In this document: positions 24,011-36,300 of the stretch, one piece after another | Layout: each line of letters opens with the position of its first letter | Numbering within the stretch: position 1 is the stretch's first letter | Origin: Macropodus opercularis | Lineage: Eukaryota; Chordata; Actinopteri; Anabantiformes; Osphronemidae | DNA length: 64,000 nucleotides | Direction: 5' to 3' | NCBI GenBank assembly: GCA_030770545.1 | Contig: CM061107.1 | Coordinates: 8,086,001-8,150,000 of the forward strand | Position numbers and translations under genes: made by a program | Notes under the pieces: model-generated | Database searches by the model: none | What the model saw: only the letters and a program-made list of their open reading frames with translations | What the model was told of the DNA's origin: nothing

Positions 24011-27000
24011 CGGCACCCTGGTGATCCAAAGTGGAAGTTCGACACAGCACCATAACCTTTAGTGCGGGTACCAACGCGCAGACGTCCGGGTGGTTCGTCG
24101 ACTCAACAGAAGACAGAAACTTCCTGGTTTTCTTTACTTGAACTTCAGATGATTGAGTTTCTTAACGTCTTGTCTTGAACTGCTGCAGGTTCGCTTGGCT
24201 CACCGGTGGGTTCTGTCTTTTAGTTTGTTTTTGTCTTTTCTGTCATAAGCAACTCTCTGGTTTTTATGCTCAATAACTAACACAAGGTTAGAAATCTGTC
24301 ATTTAGAGCCTGTGTTAAGTCTAAATCAATCTGACAGGACAATCCTGGGTAACACAAAAACCCTGTGTTGTCTGTTGTGTTGTTTAATGTATTGATCAAC
24401 TAAGACATTGAAATGTGAACCTTTGGGTCACATGTGTTTATCTTAAACCTTAATGTTGTTTCACTGCTTAAAGGGACTATGCACAGTGTATTTTTCATCC
24501 TTTGACATTAACCCGGCTCTTTCCTTTCCTTGTAATCTTTGTGCTAAATTAAGCATGATTTTACACCCAGATCTATTTTCATACTGCACACATTCATGCA
24601 CAAACATGATATTGATCTTTTCACGGTCTCCGCATGAAAGCAGAAACAGGTATTTCCCACAGTCTCAAACTAATTCTTAAATCTCACTCAGGCTAAATGT
24701 GGGATTCATTTACAGTAAACACCACTTGGTGCTGAACCTTTTCTTTGCATGTTCATCTATTTTCTCGTAAAGGAGCCATTTCATTGGAAGACATGTAAAC
24801 ACAGCAATGTGGTCCTATTTCTGCCTAATCGTATCTGGATTTAGTCCCAGGCCATTAAAACTCCCAGTGTTAATGGTTAACCTGAGCAACAAAGCATCGG
24901 GCTGTTTGCAGCATGGCTAAAAAAATCCCTTTCTGAAACAAAAAGCAGAATTTAGAGCTGGCAGTTGTTTGTGCTTCTTTTAAAACATTGGTCTTTCCTT
25001 AGGGAGGCAAAAAATGGAGAGGGGGTTTTGTGGTGCATTCACATGTGGAAGCTCAAAGCAGTAACAATCTTTCCCAGCCTACTCTGGCCTCATATGGCCT
25101 ATGGTGTCCTGTTAGGAGCCTCCTAGCACAAGGCTGTTCCCTCTATCTTCCTCCCTCTGACTACTCCACACTAGCATGACTGCCCTCAATTTAAGATCAG
25201 TTCTATCAGTTTTCTGCATGTGCTCTTTCTGTTTGCTGTGATTGTGTGTAACGGGACCGAGTCCAGGTTGCTGGCTGGCAGGCTGGTGGGCACGTTGGAC
25301 AACTGCTTCACAGTTGGCTGGGCTGGGGGGAGAGGGGGACGTATAGAGGGGGAGGCAAAAGCGAAAAGAGAGACTAAAGGGCGGAGGGAGGAAACGGCAG
25401 AGCTGGAGATAGAGAGGGAGAACAGGGAACAGGGTCACTTGAGTTTGTTGCTCATAGGATATCATGCAGCTTACTCTCTCCACCCTGTTTAGCCGTCTGG
25501 CTTTTCTGTTGCCTCCCTCCCTGTCTCACCAAAACCTCCATCTTTGGGACGGTTACTACAACAGTATCCCTCATAAAAGTGATCCAGCAACCGTCCAGGC
25601 CTAATCAAACCATGTAAACAATAATGATGAAGTGGAGCATTAAGTAAGCTGACATTTTGTATTTCTTTTATGTGGTACTGGCACAGCTCAGACTCTTGGA
25701 AGCTCTGGAGGACGTTGCTTTAGAGAAAAAAAGCGCATTGAGCAACACATAGAGAAGTTAACCATTTTGGCAGGATGAATTATCCTGCATAAAGGTGTTT
25801 TCCACAACTTTGTCGGGTCCCTGAGATTGCTGAGTCGTCTGGAAAAAGCAATGTCCCTGCATTCTTTATCCTTGGGTAATACGGCATAAAAGAACTTCCA
25901 TTTTTAGCTTTACGGCAAATTGCATTAAGCCACAGCTCAGTGAGTCCGAATGCTTTGAGAGTAACAAAAATCGACAGAGAGGGATACAGGTTGTTTGATA
26001 TTGCTCAGACCTTCTCCTGGCTGCGCCTCCTTTATACCTCCTCTCTGCTGCGGAGTGGGAGAAGAATGGGTTAAACCTGTCTGCGGCCCACATCTGGGAA
26101 TCATTTGAAACATTCCACAAGGCTTACCACATGTTTTCAGATGGACTAAATCCTGCGAAAGGCTCGGCTGTCAGAGGTTTGAAAAATCATCTTTCTTTTT
26201 TCTTCTTTTTTTGCCAGGAGGGGAAAAAATGAGAAAGAGAAAATTAAACTGTATAATAGATTTGCTCTCTTGCAGGTGAGATTAAGTAGAGATGTGGGTG
26301 GGTTTGCAGGGCTGCAGGCACGTGTGGCGGCGGCGGCGGCGATCGTGGGCGTATGTGTGTGTGTTTTGGGTCCTCCTGCATGTTTGGTGGCGTGTTTTGT
26401 GACTGCGTTCTGACTGAAAGCCATTTCTTAACATGTATTTGCAGTTCAAAGAAGGCCTTGGGGCTTGGCTAACTGTTTCCATGCGACTGATACAATCCCA
26501 TCCGCTCTCGCTCTCTCTCTCCCCCTCACCCATTTCTTTTTTGTTCTTCACAACCGTAAAGAGAACCACTGTGAAGTCTGTGCAGCCTTTCAGCACGCCT
26601 GTTCTCACTGTTCTCATTCAGCTACCGTCAGCGCGGCTGCTTTTGAGCGTTCTAATGGCGCGGTATGTTGATCACGCTGCAATGTATGCAGGAAGGATCT
26701 TTTGTCAAGACGAGCCGTGAAAACCTTTAGCCTTGCCCTGAAATGCCTTGTATGGCGGAGGCTCGGTGGTTTCAACACTGCACTGTACAGTGGTTGACAA
26801 GCTAATAAAGGCCAGTCGTAGGCTGCATGGTGAGTGGTAAATATGTGGTTAAGAAGGCAGCAGTAGGCTGGATGAATTAAAAGTCAAGGGACTTGGAGGA
26901 TGGCGGCTGACCACCAAGTCTCCCTCTCACATCAGGACTCAGACAGGGTGGTAGATCGCTGAGCAACCTGCCGTCAGACCCTGGCGTCTCGTATTGCTCC

Positions 27001-29339
27001 GCTGCATTAGACGCCGGACTGTAATTGTCGACTGCAGAGCTGGACATGTTTTCCTTGGACGTGGGTGACACGCTACATAGACGAGGGGCCCCGTGTCTCC
27101 ACCACCCTCTCTTTTACTCCGCGAATCAGACCCGCAACATGTGCTATGTGGCTCCACGCTGGGGGTCAAAGCACTAATAGGGCTGGATAATGTTACTACA
27201 CTGGGCTTTCACAGTGGACAGTGAATGGGCACCTGATGTTAAACTGAGCACCTGCTAAGGGGGGTTACCAGGCGAGCTGAAAAACCAAAATACGAAAGAG
27301 ACGCTTCACTGCGGTCCAGCAGCAAAGAGCATCTAGAGGGAGAATTTCATGCTATGGGTTTTATAGGAGGGAATCTTTGGAGGCATCTACTATCAGCCAG
27401 TCTGCATGAGATTCTAGACATTGTGTTTGTTGGTCAAATTCAAATAAAAATGAAAAAATGACCATTCTTTTTAAACAAAGCAGCTTTCAGCACATCCCCA
27501 CTGGCTGGACATGTTTACAGGCAGTGTTTACAGTGCGCATACTTAAACCTTTAACTCAGTGGAAATACTGGATCTTTACAGCGTGTCTCAATTCTTAGTA
27601 GCCAGGCTCAAAGCTAATCCATGTGACACACAGAGCAGGCCATACATCGTAGAGGTTTGCAGACGGGGAGTCTATGTAAAGCATTAATGTAACATGCATC
27701 CGATGGCTTTTCACGATGCCTGACATTCCCTTATGGATGTACAGTACATGCTGAAATGCAGTCTATTTATGTACGTCGGAGTAGAGGCAGCTATTCTTGA
27801 CTGGAAAGCCATTAAGATTCAACTCCAGTAACTTCCAGTGTAAACCTGGCTGCACGAGGAGGATGCAGCTGGGCTAAGAAGACCCCAGAGGCCTTACTAT
27901 CTAACACAGAGATGTGTTCTGTAGAACAAACACAAGGCTTCGGATCCTCATACTGAAGCTGAGTGAGCCCATCCATGCTATGCACACGTATGCCCAGCTC
28001 CACTTCCACCTGTCACAAGGCAAATTAGACAGCTCCATCGCTTCAACCATTCAGTCATGACAGCAGCTACTTCCACCAGCACATACTTTTAGTATTCCAC
28101 TCCTCCCTCAGCTCACGGTTCCTCGCATGCCTGTGAGTCCCATGTCACAACCAACCCCCCCCCCAGCGCTGCATTCCTCACTTGCTAGTGATGTGTGACA
28201 GCTGACACAGTTTTGTGACACCCGCTGCTTTTACGTAAGGAGGACCTAAACCCTGCAGGGAAAACCACGAGGACGCGCACCCACGGTAGCTGTGTGAGAT
28301 GAGACGCAAGAGGAGGTGACGTGGGGGGGAGGACGTCACCAGACGTCTTGTGAGACTTTACATCTACCAGCTGTCACAAAACTTCGTTGAGAATAATGAG
28401 AGAGAGAACCTGTTCTCTCCCCCAGTAAACAATCCCTTCACTGCAAATGTACACACTTGAGCACCTTGAGCTATTGTTATGCTAATTTTAAATTCAGGAA
28501 AATTGTTTATATTAACAATTAACCAGTTATTTGCATATATAACAACTCATCCGTGGCATCATCTGTCTTGTAATTGTAGAAAACAGTTCAGGGGGGTTTT
28601 ATTTCCAGTAAAATAGGGAATTTTCATCTCATGTATCATGCGTTATATAGAGTTTTTCTGATAGTGTCTTTAGAAAAAGTCACAGAAGTGGAGCTGACTG
28701 CTGTAATGTGGTGTGACAAAGGCACCGTGCTCTCTGTGATGGAGATATTTTAGAGGCTTTAATGGCGCTGTGAGTCGGCTGGGGAGACATAGTCACGCTA
28801 CGAAGGAGCAGCCGCGTTGTTTAAATATTAATGCTAAAGATACAAATTGAATAATAGCCTGTTTATAAAACAACTGGTACAAAAAACAGCTTTGCCAGTA
28901 TTCAGGTGAAGACGAGTTGATGTTTGGACGGGAACGTTAAAAGCTCAGCAAAGAAGTTCATGGATCCATATCATATGTCAGCTATTCCTTTATAAGCAAG
29001 TCATATTGGAGATCCAGCTGCTAAAAGACGTGGCTTGTGGTTAATACATTGTTGTTACAACTGTTAAAATATATATATTTCCATATTAGCCTATATATGT
29101 TTTACAGCGTTTGATTTAACGCCTAATAAATGCCTGCTTGGTTTTGATGTTCCTCTTCGTCCTTCGTCTGTGCTTTGCAGAAAACTCCACACATTTTGTT
29201 TTATGACACTGCTTCACTCTCTTTTGCCAACTTGTATTTGGTTACATTACTTTTAAAATATCACAAGTTACTTCATCAGCCGCTGACTGGAGACACCATG
29301 AAGCTGAAGCTCGCAACAGATGTTAAGTGGAAAGCGTAG
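24011..29339. other. Gene-poor stretch left of the CpG island
   Basis: No supported gene on either strand. Contents: a purine-rich patch at about 25325-25430, a short GGC-repeat at about 26326-26340, and unique sequence elsewhere. In the human arrangement, retinoic acid receptor exons would be expected between gjd3 and here on the minus strand. I looked for the zinc-finger (CEGCKGFF-type) and ligand-binding helix stretches and did not see them. Confidence 0.5.
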
Positions 29340-30390
29340 GTTGTTTTGCGGCCATGGTTGACAGACCGAGGCCAGATGGGACAGTGAGACGTAGGAAGGA
29401 GGAAACGCGTCTTCACAGAATCATCCGAACTTGTGGACAGTTCGCTGCTCGCATCATCTGCACATCTGGAGAGAGGACGTCCGCCGCGCGGAGGACTGGC
29501 CCCGCTGGAGGAAAGGGGCGGGGTCAGCGCGGGTGTTGGGTTTCACAGCCACACAAGGTGACTGCAATGGTTGCCTTCGCGAAAGCGGTGCCAAACTCGC
29601 CTGCTCTGTGAACGCGGCTCGCCGCCTCTCGCCCGCGCGTCGCCAGGCAGGCGACCTCAGCGCAGCGCTGCTGTGAACCGACCGTGCGGACGCTGGAGAG
29701 TCGGAGAGAAAACTTTGAAAAGAGACCCGGCCGCGGAGAAACACATCAGCGCGGCTCAACTTCCAGCGGCGGCAGCGGCGGCAACAGCAGCCGCCCGACG
29801 GGGCCGGGGAGGAGGAGTCAACAGGTCCCAGGTACTAGCATCCACTTGTCTTTGACAGCTTGTCAGCGCGTGACAGCCTCGGCGCGAGGCTAACGTGGAC
29901 AATGCGAGTGCGTCGCGATGCGCAGGAGCGTGACCGCCTGCGCCGCCGCTCGTCGCAACAGGAGTTTAGGAGCTAGTGTGACTGTCAAGTTGGCGGCCGG
30001 AGGCCACGGAGGCGTCCTGGCCGCGCGTGGGAGGTCAGCTAACACGCGTAGCTAGCCGCGTAGCCTGGCTCCCCGGAGCGCAGCCCGACGTCTGCGGCCG
30101 GAGCGTGGACTGCCGTGTTTGTGCGCGCGCGGTTTGCAGCGTAACGTCGCGTGCGTTTGCTAATTCTCGAGGTGAACTTTGCTCGAGTGCGTGAGAGACT
30201 TGGCTGCTGATAGCGATCGTATCGGGAGGCTGCTTTCTAGATGGATGAGGAGGCGCCGCTCACACACGGGCGACCGCAGCCTGCATTCCTTTCATAGAGA
30301 GCCGCAAACCCGGTGACTCCACACACCGTGTTGGAGCGGAGCGCTGTTCGTGTCCAAACGGACAGCTATCAAGCCCAATTTGTTCACACC
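29340..30390. promoter_or_regulatory. CpG island, probable promoter and untranslated first exon of an unidentified gene
   Basis: CG dinucleotides are abundant for about 1 kb, unlike the CG-poor flanks. A GC box (GGGGCGGGG) is at 29515-29523, with further GC-rich and CGG-type stretches at 29765-29815. No TATA box is obvious. If transcription runs rightward, a first exon could end at the donor CCCAG|GTACTAG (about 29831/29832); AAG|GTGACT near 29558 and GAG|GTGAAC near 30172 are alternatives. The short open frame beginning at the ATG at 29354 has no family resemblance. Direction and owner are not settled. The neighbours suggest a retinoic acid receptor alpha gene as one possibility, but no receptor exon is visible. 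Confidence 0.65.
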
Positions 30391-33300
30391 CCCGATTAAC
30401 CCCTGTCAACGCAATGTGCCAATTTGAGGCGTCTGGGTGTCAGCAAATTAAATGTCAGGTTGGTTGCGCTGTAACATCTCAGCTCCATGCCCTGCAGCAT
30501 CATAAAGCTGGGGTGTGATCCTGTAAAGGTTGTCTTGTAAAAACCACAGAACACGCTGCTTATTACCCTCAATTTGAAGATTTAACATGTACAAGTACTT
30601 TCTGGATGTTCAGCGAAACCAAATGAAACCTCTTTGCGTTTGGCACAGTGTTGTGTTGTGTTTTTTTTTTTTTTGTGATGCTGCAGATTCAGCCTCACTC
30701 AGCGTTGACTCTGTCTGCAGGTTTGTTGTGGGGAGGCTCTGTGTGTGAAAGATGCCCTTTTCTGTGACATTCACAGCAAAGTGCGTCACAGGCCAAGTCA
30801 CTCAGTGGGAAAGTTAGTTTGAGGGTTTTGCCACCTTGTCACTTACTTTCATGGTGGTTTACTCTCCCCAAAACTGTAGAGACTTGGGCTAAATGCATTG
30901 TTGGTGACCTGCCCATTATACCTGCACATATGATGGTATTGATCGTTCCAGTCCAAACATCTTGTGATATGTGAACTCATCCAATGTCTGGTGATGATTT
31001 CTAAAAATGTAGTTCCTGTGTCAGTGGTTTGTAATAGGTTATCTAAGGACTACGATGTTGACACTGATAAGCAAGTCAGAGATATTTTTATTTGAACTCT
31101 GCCACAGTGAGAGAGAGCAACGTTGACGGCAGATGGACTGATTGTGTTTCAGGAGGCCTAAATTCACTATTAATAAACGGATGGATTCAAAACTACAGAG
31201 CTTGGAAATGACGTGCAGGTAAATGTTCTTGCAAAGGTTAAACTGCTCGTAGACATGGATTACTGAGCAAAAGGGACGAGCGCTGTGTGATACTTTCAGA
31301 CCCGTGTGGCAAGCATCAACGGGAAGTTGATTCTCTCCTCGTGTGAAAAGTGCCAGTTAAAGGCCCCACACGCCTCGGTTTCACATCATGCTAAATGTGT
31401 CACACACTCGCTTTGCCCCCTCACATCCCCTCCCCCTCAGCGTGTCCCTCTCCTTCCTCTGCAGAGTGTAAGTGTGAGATACTGGAACAGATTTTTTCTC
31501 CTTTTAAGCAGAACAGTAGTGAGTCAGTAACTCCCTGGTAAACATGTTCACCTGTGGAACAAACGAAAGGGAATGTCGTATTTAAAGACACGTCGTTCGG
31601 TTTTCCCACCTGCAGCTGCTTTTCTAACACTTGTCATATATTGTCTCCTACTCCTCTGTGAACTGCAAATGATTTTGCAGCTTCGTTTGTAGTGTGAACA
31701 TTTAGTGTGACTGATTTTCATATGTCATGACATGATAGAGATCAAGTGCAGCGTGTTTTTCCTTCCTCTTATTACGGTCAGCTCAGCCATCGCCGTTCTA
31801 TTGTATCATGCAAATTGGTTCCAGGTCAGTCACAACATAGTGTCCTTCACAAATAACAAATTCCAAATAGTAGAAAGTAAAATAACTGGTTTTACAGACT
31901 TTGCTTATTAAAAGTGATAACAATGCAGGATAAGACTTTGGAAGAGTTTGGCATCGGGCCTCCTTGTTTTCGCTAAAAAGTTTTCATTGTGTCGGGTGGT
32001 TTGGTTGGATTTGGTTGTTTGGTGCACAGTCCTCCTCTTCCCCCGGTATTCACGGGCCCAGCTGACTCACGGAGCTGTGCAGCACGAACCCGTCATCGCT
32101 GACAGATGAGACGTGCTCCCCACAGTAGCAGGGCACCCTGGAGATGTCACCTAGTGAGCGCCTAACGGTAAACACCTCTACCCAGTCCCGCCCACGTGCT
32201 GTCAGATTTTGACTCTCGGTCTATTTAAAGTCAAAACGACACTGCCGAATTGTTTCACACACCGCTGAGGGGAAATAAAACAGTGTTTTAGAATTAGTTC
32301 TGATGTGTTCTCGTTTTATAGAATAATTCAGTTTGTCAGCAAACATCACGCATCTGTAGCATAACAGAAGAAACGCTCACGTCTACAAACCGACTACAGC
32401 GGAACCAAGCAGCGTAGCTTCCCGCTAATAAAAGCAGCCCCAACCTAAAGGAAACAGGCCTTAACTCTCTCAGAATAAGTAGAAATAAATTGGGATATTA
32501 CAGTGGTTTGGCTGTGGTGCCCGATGACGTAGACATTGCCTTAGGGACTGGGGCGAGTGTGGGAAAAGCAGGGGAAAAGAAGGGTGGGAGTCGATACCAG
32601 GAGTGAGTAGTGGAAGCCGAGTGGGATTTTTATTTTTTTGGACTGAGTGGAGCTGCTGTGATGTTGGGATACGGGCCGTCTTTTGCATACTGATTCTCTT
32701 TTCTCTGTTTTTCCGTATGAACCGCTAGCCTGACCAGCTGTGCAAGGGTTAACACTCCTTCCTATCTCACTGCCTCCCTTTATTCCTATTTTTACGTCTT
32801 TGATGGTATTAAATAATCTTTACGTGTCAGAGTGCACAGCTCTCAGTGTTCACGTTGGGAGAGCAGGAGAGCAATTAGGTCAGAGTGGCAGAAAAACTTG
32901 GTTTCATCCCAGCCTTAAAGCGGCAGCGATCTCGCTTCAGCTCGCACTTTGTATTCACCTCAAACCATCACAGGGAGATTTCCAAAGAGGTCCAAGGCCA
33001 GTGGGGTTATCGCAGCACTCGCTCAGACAACTTCGAATCTCTCCATTGTGTAGTCTTATAATAAAACGTCCCTGGATGGATCATTGTGATATTTTAGGTT
33101 CTTGCTATGTTAATTTGCCTGAAGAATCAGGCCACATTTGTCTCCTTTTTTTGCTAATGAGGCTGAGCTAAAGACCTATATAACCTATTATCCTGGTTAT
33201 TGATTTGGAACACGTTTCAAGCTAAATATTCCTTTGGTGGACTTGAATTCATTGGCACATTTATCTTATGAGTGTCTGTATTACTTCGTTAGACAACAGC

Positions 33301-36300
33301 AGTGTGTGCCTGATCTTGTCTCTCCTTATTTGTGTTGCAGAATATCTTAGCGCCTGCTGCCCCTTGTTTTGAGATTTAGCATTTTTACCGTTGGGCACAC
33401 AAATCTTTTGGCCCGTTTCACAGCATTTCATTGCCGCCGTCGCAGAGTTTCGTACAATTTTCCACATTCGTTTTGTACCTTGGCTTTTTACGAAGGTCTC
33501 TCTGCCCAGTCGGACAGTCCCTCGGCATGACGGCTGACATTTCAAGTGAAAGAGGCCTATTGTAGGTTCTTAATCCCCCTCCACCCTCCTCCCCATAAAA
33601 CAATGGTATCAATTGCTTCCACTGAGTACATCCACAGCTCGGCGTCGGAGACAGACTGCTCGGGCCTGTCATCTAGCCTGCCAGCCATCTTGCTGGACAG
33701 CCAGAGCGACCTCTTCATTTACTGCGATAGCTCTATGCTCGTCCGCTGATTCCTCTTCCGGCATCTGTGCTAATATTATCTCTGCAGCATGAGATCCAGC
33801 CCCTGATCACGGCTGCTCTGCCACCTCGTAAATGTGCAAATAATGGCATGTGTGTATATTTATTTTCCCAGGGAGACAGCGAACCAAGCGGTGGCTTCTA
33901 CGCAACACTATCCCCCACCTTCCTAATGAATGGTCTCTATTCTATTTTCCTTCATTTTCTCCAAGACACTGCCATTAGGTTTGACAGATGATATGTTCGT
34001 TCACTGAAACAGTGATCCTGAGCACACTGTCACTGGAAATTGGATTCACCCTCCCTCCCCTTTGCTCCTCGCCGTTTCTCGGCTCTCCTTTCCCCCCTGT
34101 TCTCCTTTTTGCTGTCTCTCTGTCTGTACTAAAGGACATTCTGTTAATATTCTTTTAGAAGCTGCGCTGTACAGCTGTGCTGCCGAGTTAACTTCGTGCT
34201 GCCATGAGCGAGGCAGAAAGCCAGATAGCTGGTGTCACTTACCCAGATGTCTCACTAGCCAATCTGGCCCTACGAGTTCCTTGATAACGCCACTGCTGCC
34301 CCGTGCCAAGCGTGTGTCTGCAATCAGTTATGACAGTGGAATGATTTGGTTGTTCAGGATAACACACACTTTTTTGTTATGCACATAACTTTTGCCTTAG
34401 TGTTTTGAGATAGTTTGAAACTTTAAAAAAAGCAGCCGTGTCCAGTTTCAAAGAGCTATGCAAACCATCTAAACACTGATTTTATTGGAACTAATCCTCA
34501 ATATTGTGTCTCCTCTGTGGGTGTGTGTTGTTGGCAGCGTATTGCAGGCTGCTGTAGTTGCTAGGGCACATTTATCAATGTGAAGTGAACACTACAGTGG
34601 AGAGATAATGGTCATGAACAAAGATGATGCTACTGTTGCTTGCTTGAACAACTAGCTGCTTGTCAGGAGCTCAGCTCGTAGCGTCGTTGTCGTACTGTAC
34701 TACCGCCGCCTCGCCATGTGCAGCCTGTGAGCGACTGCTGCTGCTTATTCTGTTTTTCCACGGACTGCCATCAGTTTTCAGCCAGACGCAGTGAAGAGCC
34801 ATCACACCAAATCACTGTCAGGCTGAAATGCTGCAGTACAAAGCCTGGTAGATGACTGCATTCCTGTGCTTAGAGCTGGAGGTGTGGACATCAAGTCAAA
34901 ATTCACCACAAACCAGCGAGAAGGGTGATTACAGCGTAATTACGTTTACCTTGTGCACATTAAAAATGTGTTCATTTAATGACATATGCTGTTTGCATAA
35001 AAGCTAAATTGTGCGGATAGTGTTACATGTAAGTAAATTGCATGTACTGTAAGTGTAACTGGGAGGGAAGCATCTCTAAAATGTAGACAACTAGACCTCA
35101 GCCTGCAGTTGTTTGCCAGCAAGAGAGCATAACTTGTGGATATAAATGATGCTCATTCATTCAGAGTCTGAGACACTATCAATAACTGCAGATCCTTTGA
35201 TTGGTTTTGTATTTCATTTCGCATCAACATAATTTTCATTTTTCTTGGCTTTTTGTGTCGCAGTAATAATTCTGTAATGTGGCGCACCAGGCAGCATATG
35301 GCTGCCATTTATGATCAACAACCTCTGAAAGGAGGTGACTGGAATATGCAAATGTCTGCATGTTAATGGAATAGTAATGTAATGAAGTACGTTGTATACG
35401 GCCGATAATGAGCCGTGGTTATTGACTGCTGATGGCTTCTTCTCAGTCTGCCTTTATTGTTTCTCAAGCTGCAGCTTTCTTGTTTGCTCGTCGTGGCACA
35501 CATGCACAACACAACACGTGTGGACACACAAAGACGGACCTAGATGCACAAACGCATGCGTTCTCATTGATTCATGGCGCTGAGCAAAAAGAATACCTGG
35601 AGTACTTGCCCATTGAAATTGTGAAACTAAATTGGCCAGAACTGAGACAGATGCAGCGCAGTAAATTAAACAAGCAATCTTCTCTGTTGGGTGACAGCAC
35701 AATGGTGATTAGAGTTTCATGTGAGCTGCCCTACATTATTTATGGCAGTGCTGTGGGCTGCCTGCAGTTGAATAGACCCACAGTCCATTGACTGGGCACA
35801 TTACAGGAGGCCGACTCGTAGCATGAGGGGGAGTTAAAAATGGCTTTATTTCCTCTCGAGGAGGTCCATTTTCATCTAAATGAAGGTGGAAGCCCCAAGC
35901 GTGTTGTTTCTGGGCCCTGCATGTGTGAAATGTGTTGACTGTGTTCCAGGAGGGTTCTCCCGCGCTTCGTGTTCCAGGTTGGTCATTTGTAAAAATCAGC
36001 CACAGCTAGTTTTCCTAGTCACCCCGTACTCGGCTCGGTGCCACCTTTCCAATCTACAGTTTGGCTGTTTTTTTTGTCGAAGTACTTCCACAAGGTCGCT
36101 TTGCCCCAGATGTCGTGATGTTGTGTCATATATATGTTCTCTGTTGTATGAAAAGGAAGCATTAGAGCTGAATTACTGTAAGAAAACACAACCCACATTA
36201 CGGTTTTAAACATTCGCTTCTCATCCACAGCAAGAAAATGACTTTTGAATTGAACTTTTTTCGCACTTCAGTGTCCTCCACATGCAGGTTGTAAACCCTA

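Noticed and set aside
29327..29611. 94-codon open frame across the CpG island, with an ATG in fair context at 29354
   Set aside because: GC-rich islands give long open frames by chance; no domain, no match to a known family, and the frame is not continued by a splice donor in phase.
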